In this document: piece after piece, positions 1 to 5,172 of the stretch
How positions within the stretch are numbered: position 1 is the stretch's first letter
Layout: the number at the start of each line of letters is the position of its first letter
From: Rhizobiaceae bacterium
Lineage (GTDB): Bacteria > Pseudomonadota > Alphaproteobacteria > Rhizobiales > Rhizobiaceae
Assembly: GCA_913776675.1 (NCBI GenBank)
Contig: CAJYRE010000413.1
Span: 1-5,172 of the forward strand
DNA: 5,172 nucleotides
Reading direction: 5' to 3'
The notes under the pieces: model-generated
Databases searched by the model: none
Seen by the model: the letters and a program-made list of their open reading frames with translations, nothing else
What the model was told of the DNA's origin: nothing
Program-made: the position numbers and the translations under genes

Positions 1-433
1 CGCCCGTCAGACCAAACTGCTGCAAAATAAACGCAGGATTCTTGTTGAGCTTGACGGCGCGCTCAAAAGAATAGGCCACATCGGCCGCCGTGATCGGATT
101 GCCAGAGGCAAATTTAAGGCCCGGCTTGATCTTGAACGTATAGGTCAAGCCATCGTCGGACACTTTCCAGCTCTCGGCAATGGCGGGCAGCACTTCCGAT
201 GTATTTTTGATGTTGAGCCGCACGAGATTATCATAGGTATTACCGGTGATTTCGGCAGCCGAAAATTCGAACGCCTCGCCCGGATCAAGCGTGATAATGT
301 CATCAAAGGCCCAGGCTTCCACCAGTGTGTCTTTGGGCGTGGCGGCAAACACATTGGGAGCCGCGGCCAACATCACGGCAAAAGCAGCACCGGCTGCCAG
401 CAGGCGCATGGAATGTCCAACTGTCGTCATCAT
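1..433 (-). CDS. ABC transporter substrate-binding protein, family 5 (peptide/oligopeptide type), N-terminal part
   Basis: This is the N-terminal 144 residues of a secreted solute-binding protein of the SBP_bac_5 (DppA/OppA-like) family, which delivers peptides or similar solutes to an ABC importer from the periplasm. Residues about 9-31 form a signal peptide (MRLLAAGAAFAVMLAAA core) with a likely signal peptidase I site after VFA or FAA near residue 30-31. The mature start runs into DIITLDPGEAF and YDNLVRL. It is followed by the family signature around residues 85-115 (LPAIAESWKVSDDGLTYTF, then KIKPGLKFASG) and ADVAYSFERA. The start is set at the first of two adjacent ATGs (433), because a GGGGA element ends seven bases before it; the second ATG at 430 is possible. 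It follows the dipeptidase gene by 37 bp on the same strand, so co-transcription is likely. The gene is cut by the left window edge, full-length members being roughly 500 residues. Substrate is inferred as di- or oligopeptide from the family and the dipeptidase neighbour; other family 5 solutes cannot be excluded. Confidence 0.93.
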   Translation of the reverse strand, partial: MMTTVGHSMRLLAAGAAFAVMLAAAPNVFAATPKDTLVEAWAFDDIITLDPGEAFEFSAAEITGNTYDNLVRLNIKNTSEVLPAIAESWKVSDDGLTYTFKIKPGLKFASGNPITAADVAYSFERAVKLNKNPAFILQQFGLTG

Positions 434-470
434 AAGCAAGTCCCCGTTTGCATTGTTTTTCAAAAAGAAA

Positions 471-1523
471 TCATTCATGCCAGGCAGCGCCCAGCACCCG
501 TAGCCAGTTTTCACGGGCTATTTTCGAAATTTCTGTTTCACCGTATCCGGCAGCGCGTAAGGCTTCAAGCAGGTTCTGGTTGCCGCTGGCATCCTTGATA
601 CCAGAAGGCACAGTGGCCCCATCAAAATCCGATCCCAGCGCAACACAATCAATCCCCATGCGCTCCACCATATAATCAATGTGGCGAACCATATCGGAAA
701 GCGGCGTATCGGCAAAATCACGCGCATCATCGCGCAGCATGGTGACCGCATAATTGAGCCCGACCAGACCATTGCTTTCCTTGATCGCATCCATCTGCTT
801 GTCGGTGAGATTGCGCGCCACGGGCGTGAGCGCATGCACATTGGAATGGCTGGCAATCAATGGTTTGGTGGTGGTTTTGGCCACATCCCAGAAGCCTTTT
901 TCCGTGATATGCGCCAGATCAATGGCAATGCCGAGCGCATTGCAGGCCTTGACCAGCTCGAACCCCAGCGGAGTGAGGCCGGGACCCGTATCCGGCGACA
1001 TCGGATACGCAAAGGGAACGCCATGCCCGAAAATATTGTGACGGCTCCACACCGGCCCAAGCGAACGCAGACCTGCACTATAGAGCGTTTCCAACGTTGC
1101 CAGATCGGCATCAATCGCCTCACAGCCCTCCATGTGCAACACGGCAGCAAAGATGCCCTCATGCATGGCCGCACGAATGTCGGAGGTGGAACGGCACAAT
1201 CGCCAGCCACCCGCCCGCTCCAGTCGAAACGCAATGCCAGCCATCTGCAAGGCAATATCCAGCGAACCGGCGCGTGGCAGCGGCGTATCCATCGGCGTGT
1301 TGTAATGGCCGCGCGAATCTGGCTCGCTCAACACAAAATCATGCATGGAGGGAATGTAAATGGCGCAAAGCCCACCCGCCAAACCGCCAGCGCGCGCGCG
1401 CGGCGCATCAATATGGCCTTCGTGGGTGCCCTCGATGAACTGCTTCAGCGGATCAATACCGGCTGAATGCGCCCTCCACAAACGCAAGAGGACGTCATTG
1501 TGCCCATCGAAAACCAATTGCAT
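471..1523 (-). CDS. M19-family (renal/membrane dipeptidase type) dipeptidase
   Basis: A 350-residue zinc-dependent dipeptidase of peptidase family M19, which cleaves dipeptides, often including those with a D-residue at the second position. The binuclear metal site is complete by motif: H8 and D10 in DGHNDVL, the bridging glutamate E132 in HMEG, H205 in IDLAHI, H226 in IASHSN, and the aspartates D299/D301 in GSDFDG. R237 in the TPVARNLTD stretch matches the conserved substrate-side arginine region. No signal peptide or membrane segment is seen, so the enzyme is probably cytoplasmic. Length is typical of bacterial members. The ATG at 1523 is preceded by AGGA seven bases upstream. The substrate-binding protein gene begins 37 bp after its stop, suggesting an operon in which imported dipeptides are hydrolysed inside the cell. 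The exact substrate, such as L-L versus L-D dipeptides, cannot be read from sequence. Long open frames on the opposite strand are shadows of this gene. Confidence 0.94.
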   Translation of the reverse strand: MQLVFDGHNDVLLRLWRAHSAGIDPLKQFIEGTHEGHIDAPRARAGGLAGGLCAIYIPSMHDFVLSEPDSRGHYNTPMDTPLPRAGSLDIALQMAGIAFRLERAGGWRLCRSTSDIRAAMHEGIFAAVLHMEGCEAIDADLATLETLYSAGLRSLGPVWSRHNIFGHGVPFAYPMSPDTGPGLTPLGFELVKACNALGIAIDLAHITEKGFWDVAKTTTKPLIASHSNVHALTPVARNLTDKQMDAIKESNGLVGLNYAVTMLRDDARDFADTPLSDMVRHIDYMVERMGIDCVALGSDFDGATVPSGIKDASGNQNLLEALRAAGYGETEISKIARENWLRVLGAAWHE

Positions 1524-1627
1524 GGAATAATCCTGTCAGATCTGGCGTTCATCAGACCGCTTGCGGAGTGGCTCCACAACCTACTGACAAACAAAGACAA
1601 TACGGATTTCACACCCGCATTGTTCGT

Positions 1628-1657
1628 ATCGTAGAATCAAACCCAGCACGTGTTCAA
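1628..1657 (-). promoter_or_regulatory. Candidate sigma-70-type promoter for the dipeptidase/SBP operon
   Basis: On the minus strand, TTGAAC (1657-1652) and TACGAT (1633-1628) are separated by 18 bases, each matching the consensus hexamers at four of six positions. Transcription would start near 1620, giving a leader of about 100 nt before the ATG at 1523. This is a by-eye match only. Alphaproteobacterial promoters are loose, and chance matches are common in such AT-rich sequence. Confidence 0.3.
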
Positions 1658-1668
1658 GCGAAAATAAA

Positions 1669-1679
1669 TTGCGACGCAA
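1669..1679. promoter_or_regulatory. Short palindrome, possible operator upstream of the dipeptidase operon
   Basis: TTGCGACGCAA is a perfect 5+1+5 inverted repeat. It lies about 12 bases upstream of the candidate -35 element for the dipeptidase gene, where an activator or repressor could bind. A partial copy of the half-site (TTGCGCA) lies nearby at 1685-1691. No cognate regulator can be named. Confidence 0.25.
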
Positions 1680-1748
1680 CAAATATTGCGCACATTTTTT
1701 TCAAACAATGCTTCTTATGTCAAAGACAACAACCTGAAATTGCTAAAA

Positions 1749-2657
1749 TCAGATAGAAACAGAGACAAGCGCACCTCTGCTTTTGATCACCTGTGCTGAC
1801 ACAGACGCGCCTTTTGCCAAGGCATCCGCCATGGCAGCACCATGCAGGCGCGCCGATAAAAAGCCTGCATTGAAGCTATCGCCTGCTGCCGTCGTATCCA
1901 CCACCGTTTCAACCGGCACCGGATCAAACACGACGCTCCCCTCTTGTTGTGAAAAGGCGTGCAACCGCTCCGGTCCATTCTTTACCACAACGCAACCGGC
2001 CCCAACCGCCCTGTAGCGTTCAATTGTCGCCTGCGGAGAGGCATCACCATAGTTGAGTCCGTCTTCGTCAAAGGAGGGCAAAACAACATCAGCAACCCGT
2101 GCGGCCTGCATGACGGCATCACACATGGTTTGCCGATCCGGCCATAATCGCAAGCGCATATTGGGATCAAAGGCAATGGTTGTACCGCGCACACGGGCGG
2201 CTGCGAGGACATCAAGCAATTGCTGGCGATGCTGCTCTGAAAGAATAGCCAGAGTGATGCCGGAAAACAGAATCAGATCCTGATCCATGACGGCAGCGTC
2301 CAGAAAGCTGCGATCCTGCGCCAGAAGTTTGGCCGCCGATTCGCCCCGCCAATAGCTGAAGCTGCGCTCTCCATTGGAAAGCTCGATCATATAAAGGCCA
2401 ACGGTGCGCTCGGGAATACGCCGCACAGCTTGCGTGGTAATGCCCGCCGCTTCCATAAAGGATAACATGCTGGTGGAAAGGCCATCCGTACCCACCGCAG
2501 AGCAATAACCAACCTGATCCGATTCCGGCAGCAGATGCCGCAGATACCAGGCCGTATTGAAACTATCCCCGGCAAAATTGCGGGTATAGGCCCCGTCTTC
2601 GCGCGGGGCCATTTCCACCATGCATTCGCCGATAGTCAAAATCTTATGATTGCGCAT
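1749..2657 (-). CDS. kdgK: 2-keto-3-deoxygluconate kinase (PfkB/ribokinase family)
   Basis: A 302-residue cytoplasmic sugar kinase of the PfkB family, best matched to KdgK, which uses ATP to phosphorylate 2-keto-3-deoxygluconate to 2-keto-3-deoxy-6-phosphogluconate for the Entner-Doudoroff aldolase. Evidence in order: N-terminal strand ILTIGECMVE (6-15); the substrate-side AGDSFNTAW segment (29-37) typical of KdgK; GYCSAVGTDGLS (50-61); FDPNMRLRLW (163-172), corresponding to the FDPN.R.LW motif of KDG kinases; VVVKNGPE (223-230); and the C-terminal PfkB signature DTTAAGDSFNAGF (254-266) with catalytic base D260. Length is close to that of the E. coli enzyme (about 309). The ATG at 2657 has only a weak ribosome site (GAG/AGAAG). 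It follows the GntR gene by 56 bp on the same strand, so the two are probably co-transcribed, with a hairpin in between. Function is supported by uxaC across the divergent promoter. Another ketosugar kinase activity is possible but less likely. Confidence 0.88.
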   Translation of the reverse strand: MRNHKILTIGECMVEMAPREDGAYTRNFAGDSFNTAWYLRHLLPESDQVGYCSAVGTDGLSTSMLSFMEAAGITTQAVRRIPERTVGLYMIELSNGERSFSYWRGESAAKLLAQDRSFLDAAVMDQDLILFSGITLAILSEQHRQQLLDVLAAARVRGTTIAFDPNMRLRLWPDRQTMCDAVMQAARVADVVLPSFDEDGLNYGDASPQATIERYRAVGAGCVVVKNGPERLHAFSQQEGSVVFDPVPVETVVDTTAAGDSFNAGFLSARLHGAAMADALAKGASVSAQVIKSRGALVSVSI

Positions 2658-2684
2658 CTTCTACTCATCTATCCAAAACCGGGG

Positions 2685-2709
2685 CAAAACAGACAGGCCG
2701 CGCCTGCCC
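2685..2709 (-). terminator. Hairpin with short U-tract between gntR and kdgK (weak terminator or mRNA-processing element)
   Basis: Read on the minus strand, just after the gntR stop, GGGCAGGC (2709-2702) and GCCTGTCT (2698-2691) form an eight-pair stem (two G-U pairs at the base and one more G-U inside the outer part may be counted depending on folding) around a GCG loop. It is followed by GTTTTG (2690-2685). The U-tract is only four bases long and the next gene starts about 28 bases further on. Full termination is therefore unlikely; partial attenuation or mRNA stabilisation would lower or uncouple kdgK relative to the regulator. Confidence 0.4.
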
Positions 2710-2713
2710 AAAC

Positions 2714-3409
2714 CTATTCCATGGCAAAATACTGGCCATGGGTTTCCCTGATCCGGCCAATGATGGCCAGAATGCCCGACAGATGCACACGCATATGGGC
2801 TGCTGCCGCATCGCCATCCCGCGCTTTCAGGGCCACCATAATATCCTTGTGTTCGTCAATGGCGCTTTGCGCACCAAAGGACAAACTGAGATAACGCACC
2901 CGGTCCATGTGCGCCTTGCTGTCGCGGATCAAGGCCCAGGCAAATTCATGATTGGACATAATGCAGATCTGGCGATGAAATTCATCATCCAGACCGTGAA
3001 ACAACATTTTATCGCCAGCCTCTATGGCTTTAATCTGGCGATCGACAAGCGCATCCAGACTGGCAATCTGCTCCTCACTCAAGCGCTCCGCCGCCGCCCG
3101 AACGGTTTCCATCTCAAGGGCTGTGCGAATAAAACGAGCCTGCAACACGCCCTGTTCGGAAATATGCGTGACCACTGTGGCCCGTTGCGGGCGGATTTGC
3201 AAAAAACCCTGCTGCGATAAACGATAAAAGGCATCACGCACCGGCTGGCGCGACACACCCATCTGCTTGGCCACCTCAACCTCGGACAGCTTGGTGCCCG
3301 GCGGCAAAACCAGCTCCACCACCTGCCCATAGAGAAACGCAAAAACCTGATCGGTGACCGAAGGACCACGCTGCGCATCCAGGCTTTGCAAACGAACAGG
3401 TTCCACCAT
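2714..3409 (-). CDS. GntR-family transcriptional regulator, FadR subfamily (FCD domain)
   Basis: A 231-residue DNA-binding regulator. The N-terminal winged helix-turn-helix spans about residues 15-80, with the GntR pattern PPGTKLSEVEVAKQMGVSRQ then PVRDAFYRLSQQGFLQI (36-72) and the wing at RPQRATVV. The C-terminal half (about 88-220) is an all-helical FCD ligand-binding domain. Its metal-binding positions are visible: D141 and H145 in DDEFHRQI, H187 in DEHKDIM, and H209 in HMRVHL. FCD domains commonly bind small carboxylates or sugar acids. The ATG at 3409 is preceded by GGAG five bases upstream. It is divergent from uxaC and 56 bp ahead of kdgK, so it is very likely the local regulator of hexuronate use, functionally similar to ExuR/UxuR-type proteins. 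Repressor action and the inducing ligand (a uronate or pathway intermediate) are inference. Palindromes in the upstream gap suggest autoregulation. Confidence 0.93.
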   Translation of the reverse strand: MVEPVRLQSLDAQRGPSVTDQVFAFLYGQVVELVLPPGTKLSEVEVAKQMGVSRQPVRDAFYRLSQQGFLQIRPQRATVVTHISEQGVLQARFIRTALEMETVRAAAERLSEEQIASLDALVDRQIKAIEAGDKMLFHGLDDEFHRQICIMSNHEFAWALIRDSKAHMDRVRYLSLSFGAQSAIDEHKDIMVALKARDGDAAAAHMRVHLSGILAIIGRIRETHGQYFAME

Positions 3410-3431
3410 TGAAGCTCCATTGACTCAATCT

Positions 3432-3453
3432 GCATACTAACATATTAGATTGC
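3432..3453. promoter_or_regulatory. Candidate GntR operator, imperfect 22-bp palindrome
   Basis: Half-sites GCATACTAACA and TATTAGATTGC match as inverted repeats at 8 of 11 positions, centred between 3442 and 3443, with a clean CTAA/TTAG core. The centre lies 33 bases upstream of the gntR ATG and coincides with the candidate gntR -10 element, so bound protein would block gntR transcription. Its size and symmetry fit a GntR-family dimer, but binding by this regulator is inferred from position only. Confidence 0.45.
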
Positions 3454-3466
3454 CAGCGAAATGCAA
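3439..3466 (-). promoter_or_regulatory. Candidate gntR (gntR-kdgK) promoter
   Basis: On the minus strand, TTGCAT (3466-3461) and TATGTT (3444-3439) are separated by 16 bases. The -35 has only the TTG part of the consensus and the -10 matches four of six. The expected start near 3432 leaves a leader of roughly 20-25 nt containing the GGAG ribosome site. The -10 sits inside the 3432-3453 palindrome and the -35 inside the 3457-3476 palindrome. No equally good promoter for uxaC was recognised in 3477-3570; TTGATA at 3533-3538 with GAGAAT at 3557-3562 is a weak possibility. Confidence 0.3.
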
Positions 3467-3476
3467 TTCCGTTTCG
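3457..3476. promoter_or_regulatory. Second candidate operator, imperfect 20-bp palindrome
   Basis: CGAAATGCAA and TTCCGTTTCG match as inverted repeats at 8 of 10 positions, with CGAAA/TTTCG outer arms and an AATT centre (3466/3467). Its centre is 24 bp from that of the 3432-3453 palindrome, a little over two helical turns. The half-site differs from the first palindrome, so it may serve a second regulator rather than the same GntR protein. It overlaps the proposed gntR -35. Confidence 0.35.
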
Positions 3477-3570
3477 TCGCCGCCTGATGGATCGCTCAAA
3501 CAGGGTTGATCACCACCACGCAGCTCATCATCTTGATAACGCCCTTTGCACGATTTGAGAATGCGAGGGT

Positions 3571-3577
3571 GAGGAGG
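3571..3577 (+). promoter_or_regulatory. Ribosome binding site deciding the TTG start of uxaC
   Basis: GAGGAGG is a near-perfect Shine-Dalgarno sequence ending eight bases before the TTG at 3586. It is the main reason for choosing that non-ATG start. An in-frame TGA at 3556-3558 rules out longer versions with any ATG start. Confidence 0.75.
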
Positions 3578-3585
3578 CCACGGCA

Positions 3586-4986
3586 TTGCTGCATCCTGAC
3601 AGACTTTTCCCCACCGATCCAACAACCCGCAGCCTTGCGCGCGCATTATACGAGCAGGTCAGCGCGCTGCCGATTGTCAGCCCGCATGGTCACACGGACC
3701 CGCGCTGGTTTGCAGAAAACAATGCCTTTCCCGATCCCGCCCAGCTTTTTGTCGTGCCGGATCATTACGTTTTTCGGATGCTGTATTCGCAAGGGATTGA
3801 TCTGACGCAGCTTGGCGTGCCCCGCGTGGATGGCGGGCCCACCGAAACCGATGGCCGCGCGATCTGGAAACTGTTTGCATCCAATTTCCATCTGTTTCGT
3901 GCCACACCCAGCCGCATGTGGCTGGAACATGCTTTTCAGGATGTGTTCGGCATCACAAAGCGTCTCTCGGCAGAAACCGCCGATGAAACCTATGATCACA
4001 TTGCCGATTGCCTGCAAAAGCCAGAATTCCGGCCCCGCGCCCTGTTTGAGCGCTTCAATATTGAAGTGATTGCCACCACGGAAAGCCCGCTGGACGAGCT
4101 GAAGTGGCATGAGATGATTCGCACCTCCGGCTGGAACGGTCGCGTGGTCACCGCCTATCGGCCTGATCCGGTGGTGGACCCGGAATTTGAAGGTTTTGCG
4201 CAAAACATCGAAAAATTTGGGGCCTTGGCGGGCGTGAATGCCACCACATGGGAAGGCTATCTGGAGGCGCACCGCAATCGCCGCGCCTTTTTCAAATCCT
4301 ATGGAGCCACCAGTTCCGACCACGGCCATGCAACCGCCCGCACGGAAAATCTAGCTCAGGATCAAGCCAAAGCCTTGTTTGACAAGGCCCTGAGCGGCAA
4401 GATCACGCCGGAAGAGGCAGATGCCTTCCGTGGCCATATGCTGACCGAGATGGCCCGCATGAGTCTGGAAGACGGGCTGGTGTTGCAAATTCACCCCGGT
4501 TCCTATCGCAATCATTCAGCAGGCATTATGGCCAAGCATGGCCGCGACAAGGGATTTGATATTCCCACCCGCACCGATTATGTGCGTGCCCTGAAGCCGC
4601 TGCTGGATGCGGTGGGCATGAGCGGTGAGCTGAGCATCATTCTGTTCACACTGGATGAAACCAGCTATTCGCGCGAACTGGCACCGCTGGCCGGAGCCTA
4701 TCCGGCCCTGAAGCTTGGCCCCGCCTGGTGGTTCTTTGACAGCCCGGAAGGCATGCGCCGCTTCCGCGAAGCCACCACCGAAACGGCGGGTTTCTACAAC
4801 ACCGTTGGCTTCAACGATGACACCCGCGCCTTCTGCTCCATTCCAGCCCGCCATGATGTGGCCCGCCGCGTGGATTGCGCCTATCTGGCCGATCTCGTGG
4901 CAACCGGACGCCTTGATGAAGACGAGGCCCCGGAACTGGCAAAAGATCTGGCCTATGGTCTGGCCAAGAAGGCCTATCGGCTCTGA
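3586..4986 (+). CDS. uxaC: Glucuronate/galacturonate isomerase (uronate isomerase)
   Basis: A 466-residue cytoplasmic enzyme of the amidohydrolase superfamily that interconverts D-glucuronate and D-fructuronate, and D-galacturonate and D-tagaturonate, the first step of the bacterial isomerase pathway for hexuronates. Visible family landmarks: the metal-binding HxH in SPHGHTDPRWFA (H34, H36); LFVVPDHYVFRML (54-66); TTESPLD (164-170), matching the TTDDPID strand motif of E. coli UxaC; SSDHGH (243-248); QIHPGSYRNH (301-310); and the C-terminal WWFFDSPEGM (381-390) and VGFNDDTRAF (407-416) segments that complete the active site. Length is very close to the E. coli protein (470). Translation starts at TTG, supported by a strong GAGGAGG site and by the N-terminus MLHPDRLFPTDP, which is typical of the alphaproteobacterial form. 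It is divergent from the GntR gene and followed after 34 bp by a KdgF-like cupin gene, forming an apparent operon. Open frames on the opposite strand are shadows. Confidence 0.96.
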   Translation: MLHPDRLFPTDPTTRSLARALYEQVSALPIVSPHGHTDPRWFAENNAFPDPAQLFVVPDHYVFRMLYSQGIDLTQLGVPRVDGGPTETDGRAIWKLFASNFHLFRATPSRMWLEHAFQDVFGITKRLSAETADETYDHIADCLQKPEFRPRALFERFNIEVIATTESPLDELKWHEMIRTSGWNGRVVTAYRPDPVVDPEFEGFAQNIEKFGALAGVNATTWEGYLEAHRNRRAFFKSYGATSSDHGHATARTENLAQDQAKALFDKALSGKITPEEADAFRGHMLTEMARMSLEDGLVLQIHPGSYRNHSAGIMAKHGRDKGFDIPTRTDYVRALKPLLDAVGMSGELSIILFTLDETSYSRELAPLAGAYPALKLGPAWWFFDSPEGMRRFREATTETAGFYNTVGFNDDTRAFCSIPARHDVARRVDCAYLADLVATGRLDEDEAPELAKDLAYGLAKKAYRL

Positions 4987-5009
4987 TACAGCCTTAACCA
5001 GCCATCGGG

Positions 5010-5016
5010 AGGAGGA
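5010..5016 (+). promoter_or_regulatory. Strong ribosome binding site of the cupin gene
   Basis: AGGAGGA, within GGGAGGAGGAA, ends four bases before the ATG at 5021 and fixes the start of the truncated downstream gene. It lies in the 34-bp uxaC-cupin gap, which has no room for a terminator and supports translation from a shared mRNA. Confidence 0.75.
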
Positions 5017-5020
5017 ACCC

Positions 5021-5172
5021 ATGGGTGCAAAGCCAACAATACTGCAAGCATTTGCCCCGGTGGATGCAGGCAACAACGTGACCCGTCAGGTTCTGGCCGA
5101 CAGCCCGGACCTGATGGTGGTGCGCTTTGCCTTTGCGGAAGGCGGTGTGGGCCTGCGGCATAACCATGTGCA
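5021..5172 (+). CDS. KdgF-like cupin-domain protein, N-terminal part
   Basis: The first 50 codons of a small cupin protein cut by the right window edge. The visible part has the start of the cupin barrel, with TRQVLADSPDLMVVRFAF leading into EGGVGLRHNHV. H47 and H49 are the first two metal ligands of cupin motif 1 (G-x5-HxH pattern), and the next codon starts with CA, allowing His or Gln. The R-x-V-L...LM-V-x-F-x-x-G-x-x-G-x-x-H-x-H arrangement resembles KdgF, which converts 4,5-unsaturated galacturonate from pectin or alginate breakdown to the open-chain ketouronate feeding the KDG route; full KdgF proteins are about 110 residues. Position 34 bp after uxaC with a strong Shine-Dalgarno supports a pectin-related role. 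Because two thirds of the protein is unseen, other small cupins cannot be excluded, so no symbol is assigned. Confidence 0.75.
   Translation, partial: MGAKPTILQAFAPVDAGNNVTRQVLADSPDLMVVRFAFAEGGVGLRHNHV

Larger units (their letters stand above)
1524..1748. other. AT-rich intergenic region between kdgK and the dipeptidase gene
   Basis: This 225-bp gap separates the kinase stop from the dipeptidase start, both genes running leftward. It is clearly AT-richer than its flanks, especially 1661-1748. It most likely carries the promoter of the dipeptidase/binding-protein unit. I see a candidate promoter (1628-1657) and an 11-bp palindrome (1669-1679). A good -35 hexamer TTGACA (minus strand, 1724-1719) is present, but the position 17 bases downstream is only an A-run, so it is a poor promoter. 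No convincing rho-independent terminator for the kinase transcript was found. A 62-codon open frame on the plus strand (1568-1756) has no recognisable features and is not called. Confidence 0.6.

Noticed and set aside
456..466. TTTTTCAAAAA palindrome between the dipeptidase and binding-protein genes
   Set aside because: A stem of five A-U pairs with a single-base centre cannot form a stable terminator, and the next gene starts about 20 bases later.
681..1466. Long plus-strand open frame (261 codons) opposite the dipeptidase gene
   Set aside because: It lies fully antisense to a gene with complete M19 metal motifs, and its translation shows no recognisable domain and is rich in Arg, His and Ile as expected of an antisense shadow.
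1696..1724. TTGACA (minus strand, 1724-1719) as the -35 of a promoter
   Set aside because: The -35 is perfect, but the -10 position after 16-18 bases is only A-rich with no TATAAT-like match, so the 1628-1657 pair was preferred at low confidence.
1568..1756. Plus-strand 62-codon open frame in the kdgK-dipeptidase gap
   Set aside because: No convincing Shine-Dalgarno or domain was seen, and it runs into the kdgK 3' end on the opposite strand.
2738..3220. Plus-strand open frame (160 codons) opposite the GntR gene
   Set aside because: The opposite strand encodes a full GntR/FCD protein with its HTH and metal ligands, so this is a shadow.
3437..3646. Minus-strand open frame (69 codons) across the gntR-uxaC gap
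   Set aside because: It would overlap the uxaC start and both operator candidates, and its Cys/Gly/Arg-rich translation has no recognisable feature.
3646..4329. Minus-strand open frame (227 codons) opposite uxaC
   Set aside because: It is antisense to a clear uxaC with conserved motifs across the region; no domain and no credible ribosome site were seen.
4516..5076. Minus-strand open frame (186 codons) across the uxaC end and cupin start
   Set aside because: It overlaps two well-supported plus-strand genes and their intergenic Shine-Dalgarno; the translation has no family resemblance.
1..5172. Search for mobile elements, tRNA or other RNA genes, CRISPR arrays, defence genes or a novel system
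   Set aside because: No transposase, integrase, terminal repeats, regular repeat arrays or tRNA-like folds were recognised; all substantial coding space is explained by six ordinary metabolic, transport and regulatory genes.

Overview
The window looks like an accessory carbon-use region from an alphaproteobacterium, most likely Rhizobiales (Rhizobium/Agrobacterium-like). This rests on the style of the proteins, in particular the long alphaproteobacterial form of glucuronate isomerase (start MLHPDRLFPTDP, motif SPHGHTDPRWFA). Moderate-to-high GC coding sequence and AT-richer gaps fit this. The taxonomic call is inference.

Layout: four genes point left and two point right. Reading leftward from about 3409 are a GntR/FadR-type regulator (2714-3409), a PfkB-family 2-keto-3-deoxygluconate kinase (1749-2657), a 225-bp AT-rich gap, an M19-family dipeptidase (471-1523), and the N-terminal third or so of a family 5 peptide-type ABC substrate-binding protein that runs off the left edge (1-433). 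Reading rightward are glucuronate/galacturonate isomerase uxaC (TTG start, 3586-4986) and the first 50 codons of a KdgF-like cupin that runs off the right edge (5021-5172).

The right two thirds form a coherent hexuronate (pectin-derived) catabolic locus. UxaC opens the isomerase route from galacturonate or glucuronate, KdgK phosphorylates the 2-keto-3-deoxygluconate that the route produces, and a KdgF-type cupin would feed in unsaturated uronates released by pectate lyases. A divergently transcribed GntR protein is the obvious local regulator. The 176-bp gntR-uxaC gap holds two imperfect palindromes (3432-3453 and 3457-3476) that overlap a plausible gntR promoter and are good operator candidates. 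The oxidoreductase and dehydratase steps between UxaC and KdgK (uxaB/uxaA or uxuB/uxuA) are not in this window.

The left third is a separate peptide uptake and hydrolysis unit. It is a dipeptidase followed after 37 bp by a secreted peptide-binding protein, with its own upstream gap and a candidate promoter. I see no RNA genes, insertion sequences, CRISPR arrays, phage genes or broken genes, and no evidence of a new kind of system. The most useful second looks are the regulatory palindromes, the hairpin between gntR and kdgK, and the TTG start of uxaC.
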